A DNA stretch of 64,000 bases from Phocoena phocoena (GCF_963924675.1 NC_089238.1:57506299-57570298), one strand, 5' to 3'; numbered from the stretch's first letter, positions 13,228 to 28,200 are shown. Notes: a model not told the origin generated them from the letters alone. Program-made: numbers and translations.

Positions 13228-16200
13228 TGCTGCTATAGAAGCTGCTTTCGGGGACCGAGGAGAGCGCGGGGCTGGAGCTGGGGGCGGGGCAGCTGGGCAC
13301 GGTGGCCATGTTTGCAAAGGACGTGGCAGGGTGGCTACCGGCAGAGGCAGTGTTGCTGTTTGCGCAGAAGCTGCCCTGCAGGGGGCCCACGGGCCCACTG
13401 CTCATCGCAGAGAAGGCAGCTTTGGTGTTGGCTGTGTACAGAGCAGTCCGAGGGTTTATTATGGCAGGGGGCACGCTTATTTGCACGTTGCCGGAACAGG
13501 AGGTTTGCCCAGACACGGCAGAATCTGCAGGGACAGATGAAGACACCAGAAGTTTGATGGGTGGCCGAGCCACATGGAAGACGGTGCTGGACGTCCCTGC
13601 GGCAGCAGTGCTGGTCTCCACCACCAGGGCCGGCTGCTGTGCCGGCTTCATCACCCTGTCGAGGGCGGACGCGTGGACGACTTTGGTGCGGGGACCAAAG
13701 GAGACAGTGGGCGACACAGAGCTGCTCTCGGTGAGTCCGGAAAGGACCTGCATGGGCTGATGGGGGGTGGACGCGGGTAGCATGTCCATCATGGTGCCGC
13801 CAAAGTTCTTGTCCACTTTGATGCCGCTTCTCGGTCCGGAGACTTTACTGCGCTCCTCGAGAGACAGCAGCGAGTGCACAGAGGACGAGAGGAGCTTCAT
13901 GTCCGCGCCCCCCCTCTCCGCCTTGTGCACGGAGTTCAGCATCCGGATGGGCGCGATGTGCGAGGCCGCCGTCATCATCTGCGGGGGCAGCGGGTGGTGG
14001 CCCGACGGGTTGGAGCCTGCTTCGTTCTGCACGGGGAGGACCTGGGCTGTGGGCCTGGCGGAACTTGAAGTGAAATGGTTCAGCAGCATCACCGGCTTCT
14101 CCTTGTCAGAGCCCTCCAAGTGGATCTCCACACCTAGAGAGGCGGAAACAGCGTCAGCACAGCTTCCGCAGACCAGGGCGGGGCGGCACAGCGCGAGCCA
14201 CACGGGGCGTGCTTACGTCTGTCGTTCTCCTCCGCGCTGTCCGAGCTCTCTTCCCGGGCCTGCACGCCCATCGGGCTGGGCGAGGAGCTGGAACACTCGG
14301 AGGAGCTGCCTTCCCGGGCCGTCTGGTGCGGAGGCTGCGCCACCTCCACCCGCAGCGCTGCGGAGAAGGCACAGGTGACAGCCCGGAGGTGGCACCTAGG
14401 TCCGCGAGCCACGGGATGCCGACGGGGGCTGTGCCAGCCGGCGCCAACCGCGCCCTCCCCTCCCACCCGCATGCATGCCTATCGGGCTCATTTTCTATCC
14501 TGTCCCTATTCATACAGGGCTGAGGCTCACAAGCCCGCCAGGCGGCAGACGCACACGTGGCCGTGCTCTCAGCCTCCCCAAGCAGACGCTGCAGGACAGG
14601 AAAAGGACCCCCAAACCACCGGGTGCTACAACAGCCGCACTCCACAGACAGACACCTCCGTTTTCTGAGGACCGGGGACATAAGACCTTTTCAGTCAAAT
14701 AAGCACTGAAAAGATGCAATGACATTTTTTCTTCCTGGTTTACTGTCACTCTTGGTATTTCTAGTGCATGAGGAAAACAGCAGAACAGCTGTTACCGTGA
14801 CCCTCCCCCTCCTGCCGAGGAGAGGACGGCAGGGAGAAGAGGAGGAAGGCTGGTGGCTCGGCATCAGGGACTTCAGGATGGACCTGCAGGGCGATGGCCT
14901 AAAACCGCCTCCACACCTGCCATGGTCGGGGGGGGGGGGGGGGGGGGGGAGAGGCTTTCATCTGTTTTGCATACTTCCTACTCTCTCCCTTTCACCAGAG
15001 CAGTTTCTGGGTCTAACGCTTTTGCCCAAACCACTTCAGGCGAGTCACCAGTCTCCAGCTCCTAACACAAACGTCCCTTCTATTTTCCTGTCGCAGAAAC
15101 TATAAAAGCTAAAATAATGAAAAGTAACTCTTAAGTATGAGAAAATGGAAACAGAAAAGTCCCAATTTTGAGACTTCCGTGGTGGCTCAGTGGTCAAGAA
15201 TCCACCTGCCAATGCAGGGGACACGGGTTCAAGCCCTGGTCAGGGAACTAAGATCCCACATACCGCGGAGCAACTAAGCCCGTGCGCCACAACTACTGAG
15301 CCCACGAGCCTAGAGCCCGTGCTCTGCAACAAGAGAAGCCACTGCAACGAGAAGTCCGCGCACCACGATGAAGAGTGGCCCCCGCTCGCCGCAACTAGAG
15401 AAAGCCCGCGCACAGCAACAAAGACCCAACGCAGCCAAAAGTTTAATTAATTAATTAATTTAAAAATAAAATAAACTAAAATAATGAAAAGTAACTCTAA
15501 GCACTAGGAAACAGAAAGGGAAAAGGGGCGTGACCTGCGGCCTGGCCCTCCTCCGAAGGGTCCCAGGTCCAGGCGCGCCCGGCCCCACCCACCTGCAGCA
15601 TGGCTGCTTCGCACCGGCTGCACAGGCCCCACGTGGCTGGTGGGGGGAACGCGGGCCACTCCGCTGCTGCTGACTGGGGGAGGGGCCGAGGGGTTCAGGC
15701 ACCGTTTCTCTGACTTCTCCCTGTGCGACAGGAAAGCACAGCAACAAGCGAGCGTTCAGTTCTGCTGCAGAGCCTCTCCGCGTTTCAGTCTCTACTTAAT
15801 AAGGCTGATTTCCGCCAAAATAATCTCCAGGGTGGAAGATAACGCATTCTGACTTCTCAGATTCACTCTAAAGGGTCCTTCCTAGCAAACCAAAGCCACA
15901 TTTGTAGAATCTTAAGAGCATTAATTAAGGTTTGATAAGCAATCAGCAGTAATAAGTCCTAGCGTCTGTTCCGCATGTTAGAAACTAAAATGAAGACACA
16001 TTCCGTAAACAATCTCACACTCACTTCTCCAACTCCAGCTGAGTCTTGAGCTTCTTCTTTGCTCCCATGGTGAGGGATTCAAATTTATTTAGATCTTCTT
16101 CCGTGAGGCTCAGAAACTTCCACAGAAGAAACAAATTACAAAGTGTGAGAATTAATTAGGATTCTGAAGACAAAGAACTTGGAGTTTAATTTCATAAACG

Positions 16201-19200
16201 TATTCTACCTCTAGGATATGTAAACAGATCAAACTTAAGTAGATAATAAAAGACTGGGGATCGCTGTCAAACATTTACTTGCTAAATGACTTGGTGTCCA
16301 GGGTCCAAAATATAAGACGCTCATTGTGCGTCCGAGGGTCACGGGCTGTGCCCACTGAGCCTTCAGCACAGGCGTCCGAGTGACAGCTGGGTGAAGACTG
16401 GGCACCTGGAAGGTCCGTGCTATGCGGGCAGGAGACTGAAACAGTGTTCTGCGTCTCAACTGCTGCAGAGATGCAGCTGGTGGAAGTGTCTCCCCTCCCG
16501 GGGCTCTCCCTCCAGCGATAGGAGCAGTCTTCTTTAGTGGCTCTTTTTTCTTGAGATCATGGTCATTTTAGGGACAACAGCAACTTTGTTGGGTAGCCAA
16601 TGATCCAGAAAAGTAGATGCCATCCAAACTGAACGGCGACCTAACTCACTGGCCTCATTCTAAGAAAAAAGATGATACTTGGTTCTCACAACGGTCCATA
16701 ACATGATTTGTGATCTTAGCCTTTTCAACTCATACATTACGCTAAAACTTTTTCAACTGATCATGACCAAGGTTAGTAAAATCTGTTGTTTTTAAGACTT
16801 GTGAATCCTAAACTGAGAGTATTGAAAATTTACTTAAAATGTGTTTTTTATTAGCAGTAAAAGCTTGATTTCTAGATTCTTCAATTGCAGATTTTTGGAC
16901 AAACGAAACGTTTGCAGAGATAAAAGGCACCAAGTCACTTCATCCAGCAGGGGGAGCTCAGAGTTCAAACATCACATACAGGTCCGATTTACTTTTACCA
17001 TTAACACTGAAACTTAAGAAATTTCAGAATTTTTTAACAGTGAAAAAATGCTCCTTGTCAAAACTGTATTGTAAAAGATAACTGCTATGTAGGATTTCTT
17101 GAAAGACATAAAATTCATCTATTCCTTTAGCTCTAAGAGCCTACATGAAGGCAGGTCATCAGACAACCCTTTTGCACTGGGCTCTTGTAAAAGGCTACGC
17201 TGAGGGGCGTCTAAGAAAGGGGGACGCGGGGCCCACAATTCACTACCTCTACCCACTGAAGGGCTGCTGGAGACATAGCCCTCAGTCACAGACAGTGAGC
17301 GTCTCGTTTGGGAAGACCCCAAACTATCTTAAGAAAGCTGTTTGTTCACAGACAACTGTGATCCAGCGTTTGCTTCAGCTGCAGGTAGCCTCCAAATTCA
17401 AATCCACGGCCCCTCCAGCAAGCTCACGGGACTTGTGGGGACGCGCATCTGCAGGTGTTGAGGACCAGGTGGTATGACCTCCACGACACACACGCTGCAG
17501 AAACCCAACTCAGTTCCTCTAGGAATGAAGGAATGAGGTCCAAAGAATGACGGGTTACCTGAGACAACAAGCACATTCTCGCTGCCTGCTAGTAACCAAC
17601 GTACCTTCTCCATCGTGAGCTGTTTAAAGACGGGGTAGTACTTGTGCAAACGCAGTTTCCGAAGCCAGTCTAAAATCCCATTTTGCTCCTGGGTCTGCGG
17701 GGCCTGCAGGCTGGAAGGCATCAAGATAGCGGGCGAGCTGTCCATCGGGGTCCGGTAGGCCAGAGCTGAGCCTGCACCCCCCGCGTGTGAGCAGTGGGGC
17801 AAGGCGGACGTGCTGGCCGAGTGCTGCCCGTGATGCTGGGTGCCGCCCTGAGACGACGGGATGCCGGCCACTCCGCACACAGGCCTGCGAGGACAGCAGA
17901 CAGGTAGTTTTCAAAAGACCACGGCCTCCACCGAGGACCAGCTCCTACAGCCTGGACTGCATCTGCAGCCATGTCCACTGCTGGCGCCAGAGCTACTGCC
18001 ACCACCACCCTGGGGTGAACGTCTGAAGGTGTGGACGTGTGCGTGCACGGACGTGTGTGTACCCATCTAGATGCTGCACTTGAGTACGTGTGTACATGTT
18101 ACGTATATGTACGCGTCTGTGTGTCGCCACCAGACCTGTGGCTTTGCTGCCTAGTTTCTTTCTGTTGCTTCTATCACAGGATGATACTGATAATCATATA
18201 TTAAAACTCCAAAATCTTGAATATTCGTTAATTTTTTTTTTTTGAAAAGTAAATTCTAGAAAGCTGAAGGACCAAAGCATCACCCTCTGTCCCTGCCCCT
18301 TCCACACTAAACTGACATATTACATGTTTACACACACCAGGCAGAGGGTGAAGGAAGTCAGCACCTTCAAAGACCTCATTACCTGACTAGAGCTCACGGA
18401 ACCGTGTGTGTGTGTGCGCGCGCACGTGTGTACGCCCCGTCTGTGATGTCAGCCCATTTTAATGCTGGCTGTCAGTCCAGACGTGCAATCTGTCTGTCAC
18501 CCGCGCACTGCCGCCATCACTGTCGGGCCCCGTGCTGGCAGAGGGACCTCCAGAGCAGCAACTCTGGCCCTTCGTGGGCTTAATCACTCCCCAAGAGCTT
18601 GTAAAAATGAAGATTCTCAGAAATTTTGGTTTCCTAGAATGTGCAGGGCCCAGAAACTGGCATTTGCAATAAGGGTCTTTGGGAATTCTAATTCCAGGGG
18701 CTCCGAGAACCACTTTTTTTTTTTTTTTTTAAGAAATCAAAAAGTGGATTATCTCTATCCAATTCTTCTCTCAATATTATTATTCAAGACTAAGATCAAG
18801 AGTGACTTAACTCTAGAAACAACTCTTTACACAAAATGAAAAGTAAGCTCTGTAATAAGGCTGACTGGAAATGTGTTGGTTACACGGTAGAAGTCTCACC
18901 TTCCAGACACGCCCATCACGGTACCGACTTTAGACAGGGAAGGGTTGCCAGGACCTACAAGTTAAAATAGGTATAATTTATTTACAGACCATAAAAATGG
19001 TTCTACTTTTATTCAATTATATTTTACAAACTCACTTGGACTTTGAAGCTGTTGGGTGGGAGATGAAGTGCTGAAAAATTTCTTAACGTGGTCATTTTTT
19101 AATATCTGAGAAGGTAACGCAGCCAAATACCTAGAAATGAAACAGAGTGGTTTTATCAGCATCAAAACGTGTTACCAAAAAGTAACTGGGAGAGAAATTT

Positions 19201-22200
19201 TAATTTTCAATTAAGAGACATATATAGCAGAGGAACACTAAACCGAAGTGCCTTAACCTATATTCTTCCTGCCTTCTTCAGTTTTATTCTTGGTGCGATT
19301 CATACTGTTTCCTGGTGCCCCTTTTCCTTACTTACACTGTGTTACGCTGTATGAATCGAGTCTCTCAGGGCCCACAACCCGGGCCATGAGCACCGCTGGG
19401 GCCGTCACAGCTGCTGGGGGGCACGCTGATGTTGGCCCCAGTCCCCGGGGCCCTCTGTGCGCATGTACAAGACCAACGCGCCAGGACGTCATCAAGGGTC
19501 CAGAGCCACTGGGCCCAGGAGACTTTTTATTAGGTCCTCCTTTTATCCTTTCAACTACAGGGCAGAGGCAGATTTTATTTCATTAAGACCGTCAAAATTA
19601 CATTAAATGGTGGCATACACTTTGAAATTCCTTCACTTATATATTCTCAAAATCACGCCTAGATTATTAACATCCTTCAAATTCTCCATAACTGATGAAA
19701 ACCCCTAGAGGCAAACAGGAGACCTGAACCATCCAGACCGCATGTCACCTGAGGAGCCCCTCAGATGCCTGGGCAGCTCACGTCGGGCCCCGCCCGCGCC
19801 ACAGAGGGCCATCGGCGGCCGCCCGCGCCGTGGCCTTGGGTGGGGTGACGAGCATTACCTCAGGTCCGCTTCCAGATCCATGTGGTTTCGCTCTACATAG
19901 AATGCATCTGGGCCAGCTAAGCAAGGAATGAATTTCTCCAAATTTTCTTCAGGACACAGCTGAGATAACTGAAAGACGAAAAGGCATAGGAAGTATGTCA
20001 CAATTCATCTTACAGAACCAGAACTCCTCACTGTGGGAAACACTTGGGCAGGTACTGGCTGCTGACACCTGCTGCTGTGATTCTGGGAGCCACCTGGGCT
20101 TCTGCGTCCACGTGGGACGCAGGGAGCAACAACCCACCACAACATCAAGAAGCAGCTCGACACTCCACACAGCCGTGCCTGCTCTTGAGCCCAGCAGAGG
20201 GCTGAGCTGCAAGGCCACCATGTGAACCGAATTCCAAGACGGACCTGCCCCTCTGAGGACACAGGGCACGTGAACTGTCTCAGCCGTGGCAGAGCCCGCG
20301 GGAGAGATGGCTGCCATACAGGCAGGCAGAAGAGATCGGCTGGGATGAGCGCCTCCCCACAGGCTGAGTGTGCGTCAGACAGCAGTCAGCCCGGAGCCCA
20401 GACGCAGGGGGCCTGTGTCCTCATTCCCGAGCTCCCTTCCACAGGCGGGGAGGCTGGGAGAGTCTGCACAGGTGGCACAGGGGTGGGGCGGCTGCCCCTG
20501 GGGCTGAGGCTGGAAAGCCCGCAGGCCTTTCCCTGGAGCCCGCTCTCAATCCAAAGCAAAAAGCCCGCAAGCCGCCGGGGGCGGGGCGAGACCGCTCGTG
20601 CTCCCAGAGCACAAGCAAAAGCCCCCGTTTCTGGGGCGGAGGCAGAAGGCCTTCAGGCCTCTGGAGGAGGAGGGGAAAGTCCTCCCGGCACCAGGTCACA
20701 GGCAGAGACACCCTGCTTCTCAGGGAAGATGAGAACACAACCCCTCTGGCCCCAAGGAAGGGGCAAGAAAGCCCTCCTGAGCCGAGTCAGCTGCTGCTGG
20801 GGAAGGAAGGGGCCGGGACGCTGAGAAAGGCCCCCCACGACCCCGTGGCTAGAGCTGGGGCTGCACCGGCAGGACAGGGAACCACTCCGACCCTCACCGA
20901 GCATCCATCACCACGCCACAAGTAACAGCAGTCTCCCCAGGGAGGGAGGAGTCAACGGAGCGGGGAGACGCCCTCTGTGCCGCAGGTGGAGCAAGACTAC
21001 TCCAGGCTCCTCTCGAGGCTCAAGGGAGCAGCAGGCCTCCCTGGAGGAACCTGAGGCCTGTGGTGCAACAGCAAAACCCAAACCCAGCCCCGCTCCCGAC
21101 GAGACCAACCTGAAGCCCCGCCGCTGGTGCAACAGGTGCAGCAGCAGGCCCGTCTGCAGGCTAGTTTCTAGACGTGACGTCTAACGTTCAGTCAAAAATT
21201 GTAAGATGAAAAAGAGGGGGCGATCTATCGTCAAGATAATCATCGGAGCCAGACTGGAAAATAACCCAGATGTTGGCACTATCACACAGGACTTGGAATA
21301 ACTATGCTGAACATACTAAAGGACTTCGTTTAAAAACATGAACAACATGCGTGAACGAGTGGGAAATGTCATCAGAGAGACGGAAACTTTCTATTAAAAG
21401 ACGTTATCAAACGGAAAAGCTACAGAAAACAAAAGAACAAAAAACCCCAAAACCATGGTACTAGAGACGAAGAATACAGCTCGTCGGCAACCTGGGTAGA
21501 GCTGAGGAGAAACGTAAGTAAACTTGAAGACGGGGTCACGTACACATGACTCAAGGCCCGGAAGAAGAGAGAGTGGGGCAGGAGAAATATCTGAAGAGAT
21601 AATGGACAAGAAGTTTCCAACATTACTGACAGACAGCAAGGCAGAGACCAGGAAGGGCAGAGAACCCAAAGCCAGGTGAGTATCAGCCACTGCAAACACC
21701 CAGACAAAAGAGTGGCAAAGTCGGCCGGCATCAGCGGAGTCCAGAGAAGTGCTTTTTCACAAGACAAGAGGATAGGCACAAAGGAGAGGAAATTCAGTGT
21801 TCTAAGTGGTGCAGAGGAAACAGGGAACCCCCGGGGAGGATCACTAATCAATCCTAGAAAGCACGGCACTGTGGCGTCCTTCAGTGCATGGCAGGCCTAA
21901 ATAAGAGGCACACTCAAACAACTTCTGCCCAAGCTTCTCAAACAGGATCCATCAACTCGATTCTGTCCTACAGGATTATATCCTTAATTTCATAATTAAA
22001 TTGCAAGCCAACTTTGGAGACACTTCAGCTATGTTATTCCACACAACAAAGGTGACTGCTTCAGCTGAACAACTGCGGCAAAGACAGTGGTTCACTGCTC
22101 CGGCACAGGCCAGGCCAGGGGACTTTAGACACACAGGTGTCTACGTATATAACACGTGTACGTGGGGGTAAAGAAGTAATTCTTTAGTAGTGCAGCTTGT

Positions 22201-25200
22201 TCAAACGGTATTTTTTGAATCAATTTTAAACCAAACAGGTTGTACGTCATCTGTATTTCAACTTTAAAAAATAAAAACAAACAGGAAAATTCAATATGTA
22301 AACGGAATAAGGTGGAAAAAGGTGAAGTGTCTGCCCACTGCCGCCACGTGAGCCCCTCACTCAGCCTCGGCTGAGCTGTAACAAACCACCACCAGCCAAA
22401 CACCCCTTGGGCACCTTCACACTCGCATCTTTCTGTCCCATCTCGTTCTCCGCAACCGGAAGGAATGTGGACCGTGGCCCTGAGGGCCACTCGCCCTGTT
22501 GGAGCACGAATCCCCGGCACTGCACCCGCTGAAGGCTGCAACCACGGAAATTACCTGGCAGTCCAGTGGACCGTGGGGAATGAGACCCTTTTAATTTTTG
22601 TAAGAGCCCTTAAATCACCTTACCTTTGAAATAAATTCAGTCACTTCAGAGGAAGATTTGGTTACTGATGTTACTGAAGAATCAGACCACAAGACCTTAA
22701 AAACAAATAAACAAACAAACCTTAAAAACAGACGCCACATACTTAATTCCCAACACACTTGTCCAGGGATTCGTGGCCGGTACAGGCGCGGTAGTGGGAC
22801 AAGCCCTAGTGCGCCTCTCGCATGGGGCGTTTATGTACCCCTTGGCTTGTTACAGAAAGAATGTTCACGTAACTCAAGTGCATTAAAGCTTAACTTCCTG
22901 TTTTGCGCAATTATTCAAGGATCAGTGTTATCACTCAAGCTGCTCCCCAAAGCGTCAGAAAGTCCCTGCCGACCCCGACTGCGAGTATGTGTGTGAGCAC
23001 ATCATCCTCACGTGTTCAGGTCAGTCCACGCAACTGTGGATGTGGAATCAAGAAATTACCGGAAACGAGCTCATCCAAACAGTAAGTACTCCATACGTGT
23101 TCAGTGCTGGGGGCGTGCTGACGGGAGGAGGCCAGGTCCCAGCCCTCAGGAATCTGACAGAACTGGGGGGGTGACACAGGCCAGGGCAGTCAGTACCAGA
23201 ATTGCGGGGAACATCCTCCATCGCAGGGGGCGGGGGAAGAATTCGGGGAGAAAACATCAGAAAGGTCTTTCTGGAAGTTCTACAAAGCCCGGTGTGTCTG
23301 TTTTCCCTTCCTGCACCTACGACAGCAGCAGTTTTAGTTCATGACTCCACAAATGGACTGTAAGTTCCCCGGGGCAGAGGGCTTTCCTGCACCGGGGAAA
23401 GCGTGAGCTGAACTCAGAAGGCGCGAGAAGGACAGAGGGGACAGGATGAGATGGGAGGGAAGCAGGGTCCATAACAAGAAGGGTTAAACCATGAACGAGG
23501 ACGTTTACCCTAAAATCCAGAAGGAGCGTTGGAGGATTACAAGTCGGGAAATAAAATGACTGAGTGTATTTTATCACCAATAGGAAAGCGTTGTATTTAC
23601 ACTGATTTAGAGAAAAGAGGTTGGAGACACCAAACAACTCTCATGCTCTCCTCCCACCCCGCGCTGGCCTTCATCTTCTGAGAAGCGGCCCAGCATGTTT
23701 GCTGACGGTCTCCGGGGCCTGAAGCGCTGGCCGTCTCTCCTCTCTGTTGAAATTCACGTGAGTTCCTCTCTGCTCTGGTGGCTGTCACATCACGTAACAA
23801 TTACTAAGGTATGTTTTTCAAGCCCCCACAAAATACAAGCCAATCAAGGAAAGGGACCTCTCTTCTTCGTCTCTGAATTCCCTACGCCTCCCAGAATTGA
23901 TCAAGGCAAGTGCTGGCATTTCTGAATGAAGGTGCTGTGCCATCCAAAATCTACCTACACTAAAATCAAAGTACCTACGCCATTTTTTCTGTCTAAAATA
24001 ATTAAATCTTTTAACAACACGAAAAGGAAGTTTGGGGGAGAGTGAGCTGCTCCCCACATAAAACACCAGTAACATCCATGATTAAAGGTGAGAACTTGCT
24101 AGCATTAGATGTGTGACCCAAAGTACAGCTGTCGTGGTTTTCTAAGTAAAACGTGCCGCATGTCACGTGGCACGAACGCACCCTAACCCAACTAAAGCGT
24201 GAAGTCCAACACCCAAATGGCGAGCACGGCACGGACACACCATTCTATGCTGAAACAGACAGTCTGCTTCCCCGACAATTATATATTTTAAATAGGCGCG
24301 ACTGTTCTAGGTTGTCTGCTCCTGGTATATTTTTCTCTGACTTCCAAAAGGACTTGCTGCTCCAACCAGGGGCAAGGGCTGGAAACCAGCAGACCTCAGC
24401 AGCACTCTGCACTGCAGGTGACGCAGGCTGGCCTGACCCAGTCCCCTGGAGGGGCACGGACACGGGAGAGCAGCCTCGCACTGTGCCATGTGCTAGAGAC
24501 ACGTGATCTACCACGTCCAAGACAGCACCGATCCTAAGCTACCCTGCTGCTGATGTACCACCAAGAAGAAACACTGCCAATCAGCACAGTATTTTTCAAC
24601 CACCCATAGTCGCTCCAAGAGCCACTGAGACCTGCTGAGATGGATTTTAATGTATCTTAAACATACACAAAAAAGCATGGGGACTTCCCTGTGGCGCAGT
24701 GGTTAAGAATCCGCCTGCCAACCCAGGGGACACGGGTTCGAACTCTGTCCTGGGAAGACCCACACGCTGTGGAGCAACTAAGCCCGCGAGCCACAACTAC
24801 TGAGCCTGCGCTCTAGAGCCTGTGAGCCACAACTACCGAGCCCGCGTGCCACAACTAATGAAGCCGGCGTGCCTTGAGCCTGTGCTCTGCAACAAGAGAA
24901 GCCACCGCAATGAGAAGCCCGCGCACCACAACAAAGACCCAACGCAGCCAAAAAAAAAGAAGCACAGTATGCACAGAGTACATAAGGGTACTGAGGATTT
25001 CTTCACACTCAGGGTCTAACTCCTCTGACCCACTGTCCATCTCAGCTCTCAGCACCCTCTGGAGAAGGGGGAGCAGCGTCTTCTTCACTCACACAGGCAG
25101 CAGCTCAGGCAAAGGCCCTGCCACTGCTCAGGCCACAGCCCTCACGTGAGCAAGCAGCCCAGTGCCACCAGACCTGCCACCAGACCTCTGAGGACCTCTG

Positions 25201-28200
25201 AAGTCGAATACAAGGACAGGCAAAGCAGTCACAAAGAACAAGGCAGCCTGGAGGTGGCACGGACCATGCACTCAAAACTCGCTTTTAAAACTAAAAACTA
25301 TCAACGGTATTCTCAGCGAACTAAGAGCAGAAAGCATCGCCAAGAACAGGATGCTATGAAAAAAGAATCGCCAGGGAACAGAGGTCTCTGTTGTTAAAAA
25401 CAGGACAGCAGAAGTGAAACATTCACTTCAAGAGATGGAAGATGAGGGAATCTTCCATAGGATAGATCAAAGAAGTCAAAGGGAAAGAAAATAGAGGAAA
25501 AAAAAATAAAACAGAGGACCAGTCTTGAGGTCCAACAGGCAGACAGCAGGAGTTCCAAAACAAGAAAACTGAGAGAAACAGGACAGAGGAAATCAAAGGG
25601 AATGATTCAAGAAAAGGAACTCAAATTAATGGACTTAAGTTAAAAGGGCTGACTTGCATCTCAGCACAGTGGATGATAACCTATACCCAAGCCTGGCTCT
25701 GAGAAATGTGCAAAGGCTTGGGACTAAGAGAAGATCCTAAAACCTTTAGAAATTATAAAACAGGGCCAACACTGGATCAGGAGTCAGAGCAGATCCATGC
25801 TTCTCAACAGCAACACTGCAAGACAGTAAAGAAGAAGTGCTTCCGAGTTCCTAAGGAAAAATGACGCCTGGTCTAGAACTGTATTCCCAGTCACATGTCA
25901 GGTCAGATGGATGAAGACACTGCCAAACATGAAAGCCAGAAACTGTACCTCCCCGGGACCCTTTCTAAGAAGCTAGTAGAACAACTATTAAAACCTAGAA
26001 CTAACCCAAGGCAATAGATGAATTAAGAGCTGAGAACAGGGTATCAGAGCCAGGAGGGAGGAAGGGACCCCGCGGGTGATGGTACGGGGGGCCCCGCAAT
26101 GAGACTGCACCAGGCCGAGTCCAGGTCGGAGCAGGGCCGTAGCTCCAGAGATGAAACCAATGGAATGCCGGATGCATTTGAACACAACCAGGGAAAACTT
26201 TAGGGGTGACTTTGTTTTCTAAGTACTTGTTCACAAGCAACAAACAAACAAAAAGAGACAATTAACTCCAGGTAGAATAAAGTATCGGAAAGGAAAGGTA
26301 CTAAATAAGCATATACCACATGGCTTGGGTAGCAACAACCTTCACACAGTCAGGCTAATTATCATACAAGCAATGAGGTGTATTATCACAAGAAACAGTT
26401 CCCTGCGCCTCCGGGTGATGTAGGCACAATTACTGGACTCTCTGCACACACAGAGCTGACGAACACAACTAAAGAAAAAAAAAATAGTTGTCAAGACTCA
26501 ACCTTAGCTAATAGTGATAAAATGTTCAGAGCAGTTAAGATTGTTTCAAGATGAAAAACTTCTAAAGAAAAGATACAGCACTAAAATAAAATGTAACGTC
26601 TGGGTTCTTAACGAAGACTGGCATAAAAAGAATGGGTGTTTTAATTAGCATTGCTCCACAGTTCCTTTTAAGTCAATACAACTCTCCCGTCTACAGGCGT
26701 TTCAAGTGTTCGGGTAATCTTCTGATGTTTTTTTCCCACCCTGTCCTTCATGTGTAATAAGTATACTTTAAAAAAGTTTTAGTTATTCAACAGTGAATTT
26801 GGAAAAGCTGGTAAAATTTGGACATTTCACATGTACACAGATATAAAATAATTTTTGTATTTTAAAAGATTCTGTCATTTTCTTCCTGTATTTGCTTTCC
26901 TCAGTAACTAGTAATTACAACTTCAGCAAAAACAAAACGAACTCCATGAAAAAAAAGAACAGGAAACTCAAACTCCTGCTTGCAGTCCATTTGTTACTTA
27001 CGTCTTCCTATAAAATAACCACCTTTCATTTGTATCCTGGAAAACAATGACACATGAAAACTAAAAGTAGAGATAAACAAAGCCGAGAAAAAGGGGAGGG
27101 GGGGAAGTCACTGACTTCTCCTTGAATGAGTGAAAGCTTTCAGAAAAAGCCGCTTCTCGAGTCTTCCTATATTGTCAGCAACAGAGGGTACATCTCACCG
27201 TGGTTAAGGCAGAGACTCCTAATAAAGTTCTTTATTGTTCTGGCCACAAGTACGATAGCTATTTATATCCATGTTCAAAAGACAACCTATTTAAAGGACA
27301 ATTTATCCTAATTATTTAGGGCTCTGTGGACAAAAATTAATCCTCAGGTAAACTTCTTTCTTTCTTTCTTTCTTTCTTTTTTTTTTGGCTGCATTGGGTC
27401 TTCGTTGCTGTGTGCGGGCTTTTCTCTAGTTGCAGCAAATGGGGGCTACTCTTCACTGTGGTGCACGGGCTTCTCATGGTGGTGGCTTCTCTTACTGTGG
27501 AGCACGGGATCCAGGCACGTGGGCTTCAGAAGTTGTGGCACGCGGGCTTCTCATGGTGGTGGCTTCTCTTATTGTGGAGCACGGGCTCCAGGCACGCGGG
27601 CTTCTCATGGTGGTGGCTTCTCTTATTGCGGAGCATGGGCTCTAGGCGCGTGGGCTTCAGTAGTTGTGGCACGCGGGCTCAGTAGTTGTGGCCCGTGGGC
27701 TCTAGAGCACAGGCTCAGTAGTTGTGGTGCATGGGCTTAGTTGCTCTGCGACATGTGGGATCTTCCCGGACCATGTGTCCCCTGCATCGGCAGGCAGATT
27801 CCTAACCACTGTGCCACCAGGGAAGCCCTGGCAGGCAGATTCTTAACCACTGCGCCACCAGGGAAGTCCCAATCCTCAGGTGATGTTTTTAAAGGTTTTA
27901 CTGAGTATAACTGACAATGAAATGCACATATTTAAAGTGTACAATCTGACCAGTGTGGACATACGTATACAGCCATGACACCATCACTCCGATCTATATA
28001 ATGAACATACCCACCAGTCCCTCCCCAGGAAGCTATTGATCTGCGTTCTATCACTGCAGACTGTTTTGCATTTTCTCAATTTATATAAATAAACTCATAC
28101 GCTGTATGCTCCTTTTTTGTGGTTTCTTTCACACAGCACGATTATGCACTTTCCCCCATATCGCCAAGTGTATCCGTAATTCACTCTGATAATGGATATT

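Noticed and set aside
13133..13760. Long + strand open frames opposite ZCCHC14
   Set aside because: They are shadows of the GC-rich - strand exon. Their polyvaline and polyalanine runs are just the reverse of the His and Gly tracts.
20222..21132. Long overlapping frames in the GC-rich part of an intron
   Set aside because: They occur on both strands with low-complexity composition and no recognisable motif, as expected when GC is high and stops are rare.
27002..27036. 35-nt exon-like segment on the - strand
   Set aside because: Good-looking splice sites, but inclusion alone or together with the 71-nt segment shifts the frame.
27405..27740. Repetitive Gly/Trp/Leu-rich frames
   Set aside because: They are translations of the composite SINE, not a gene.
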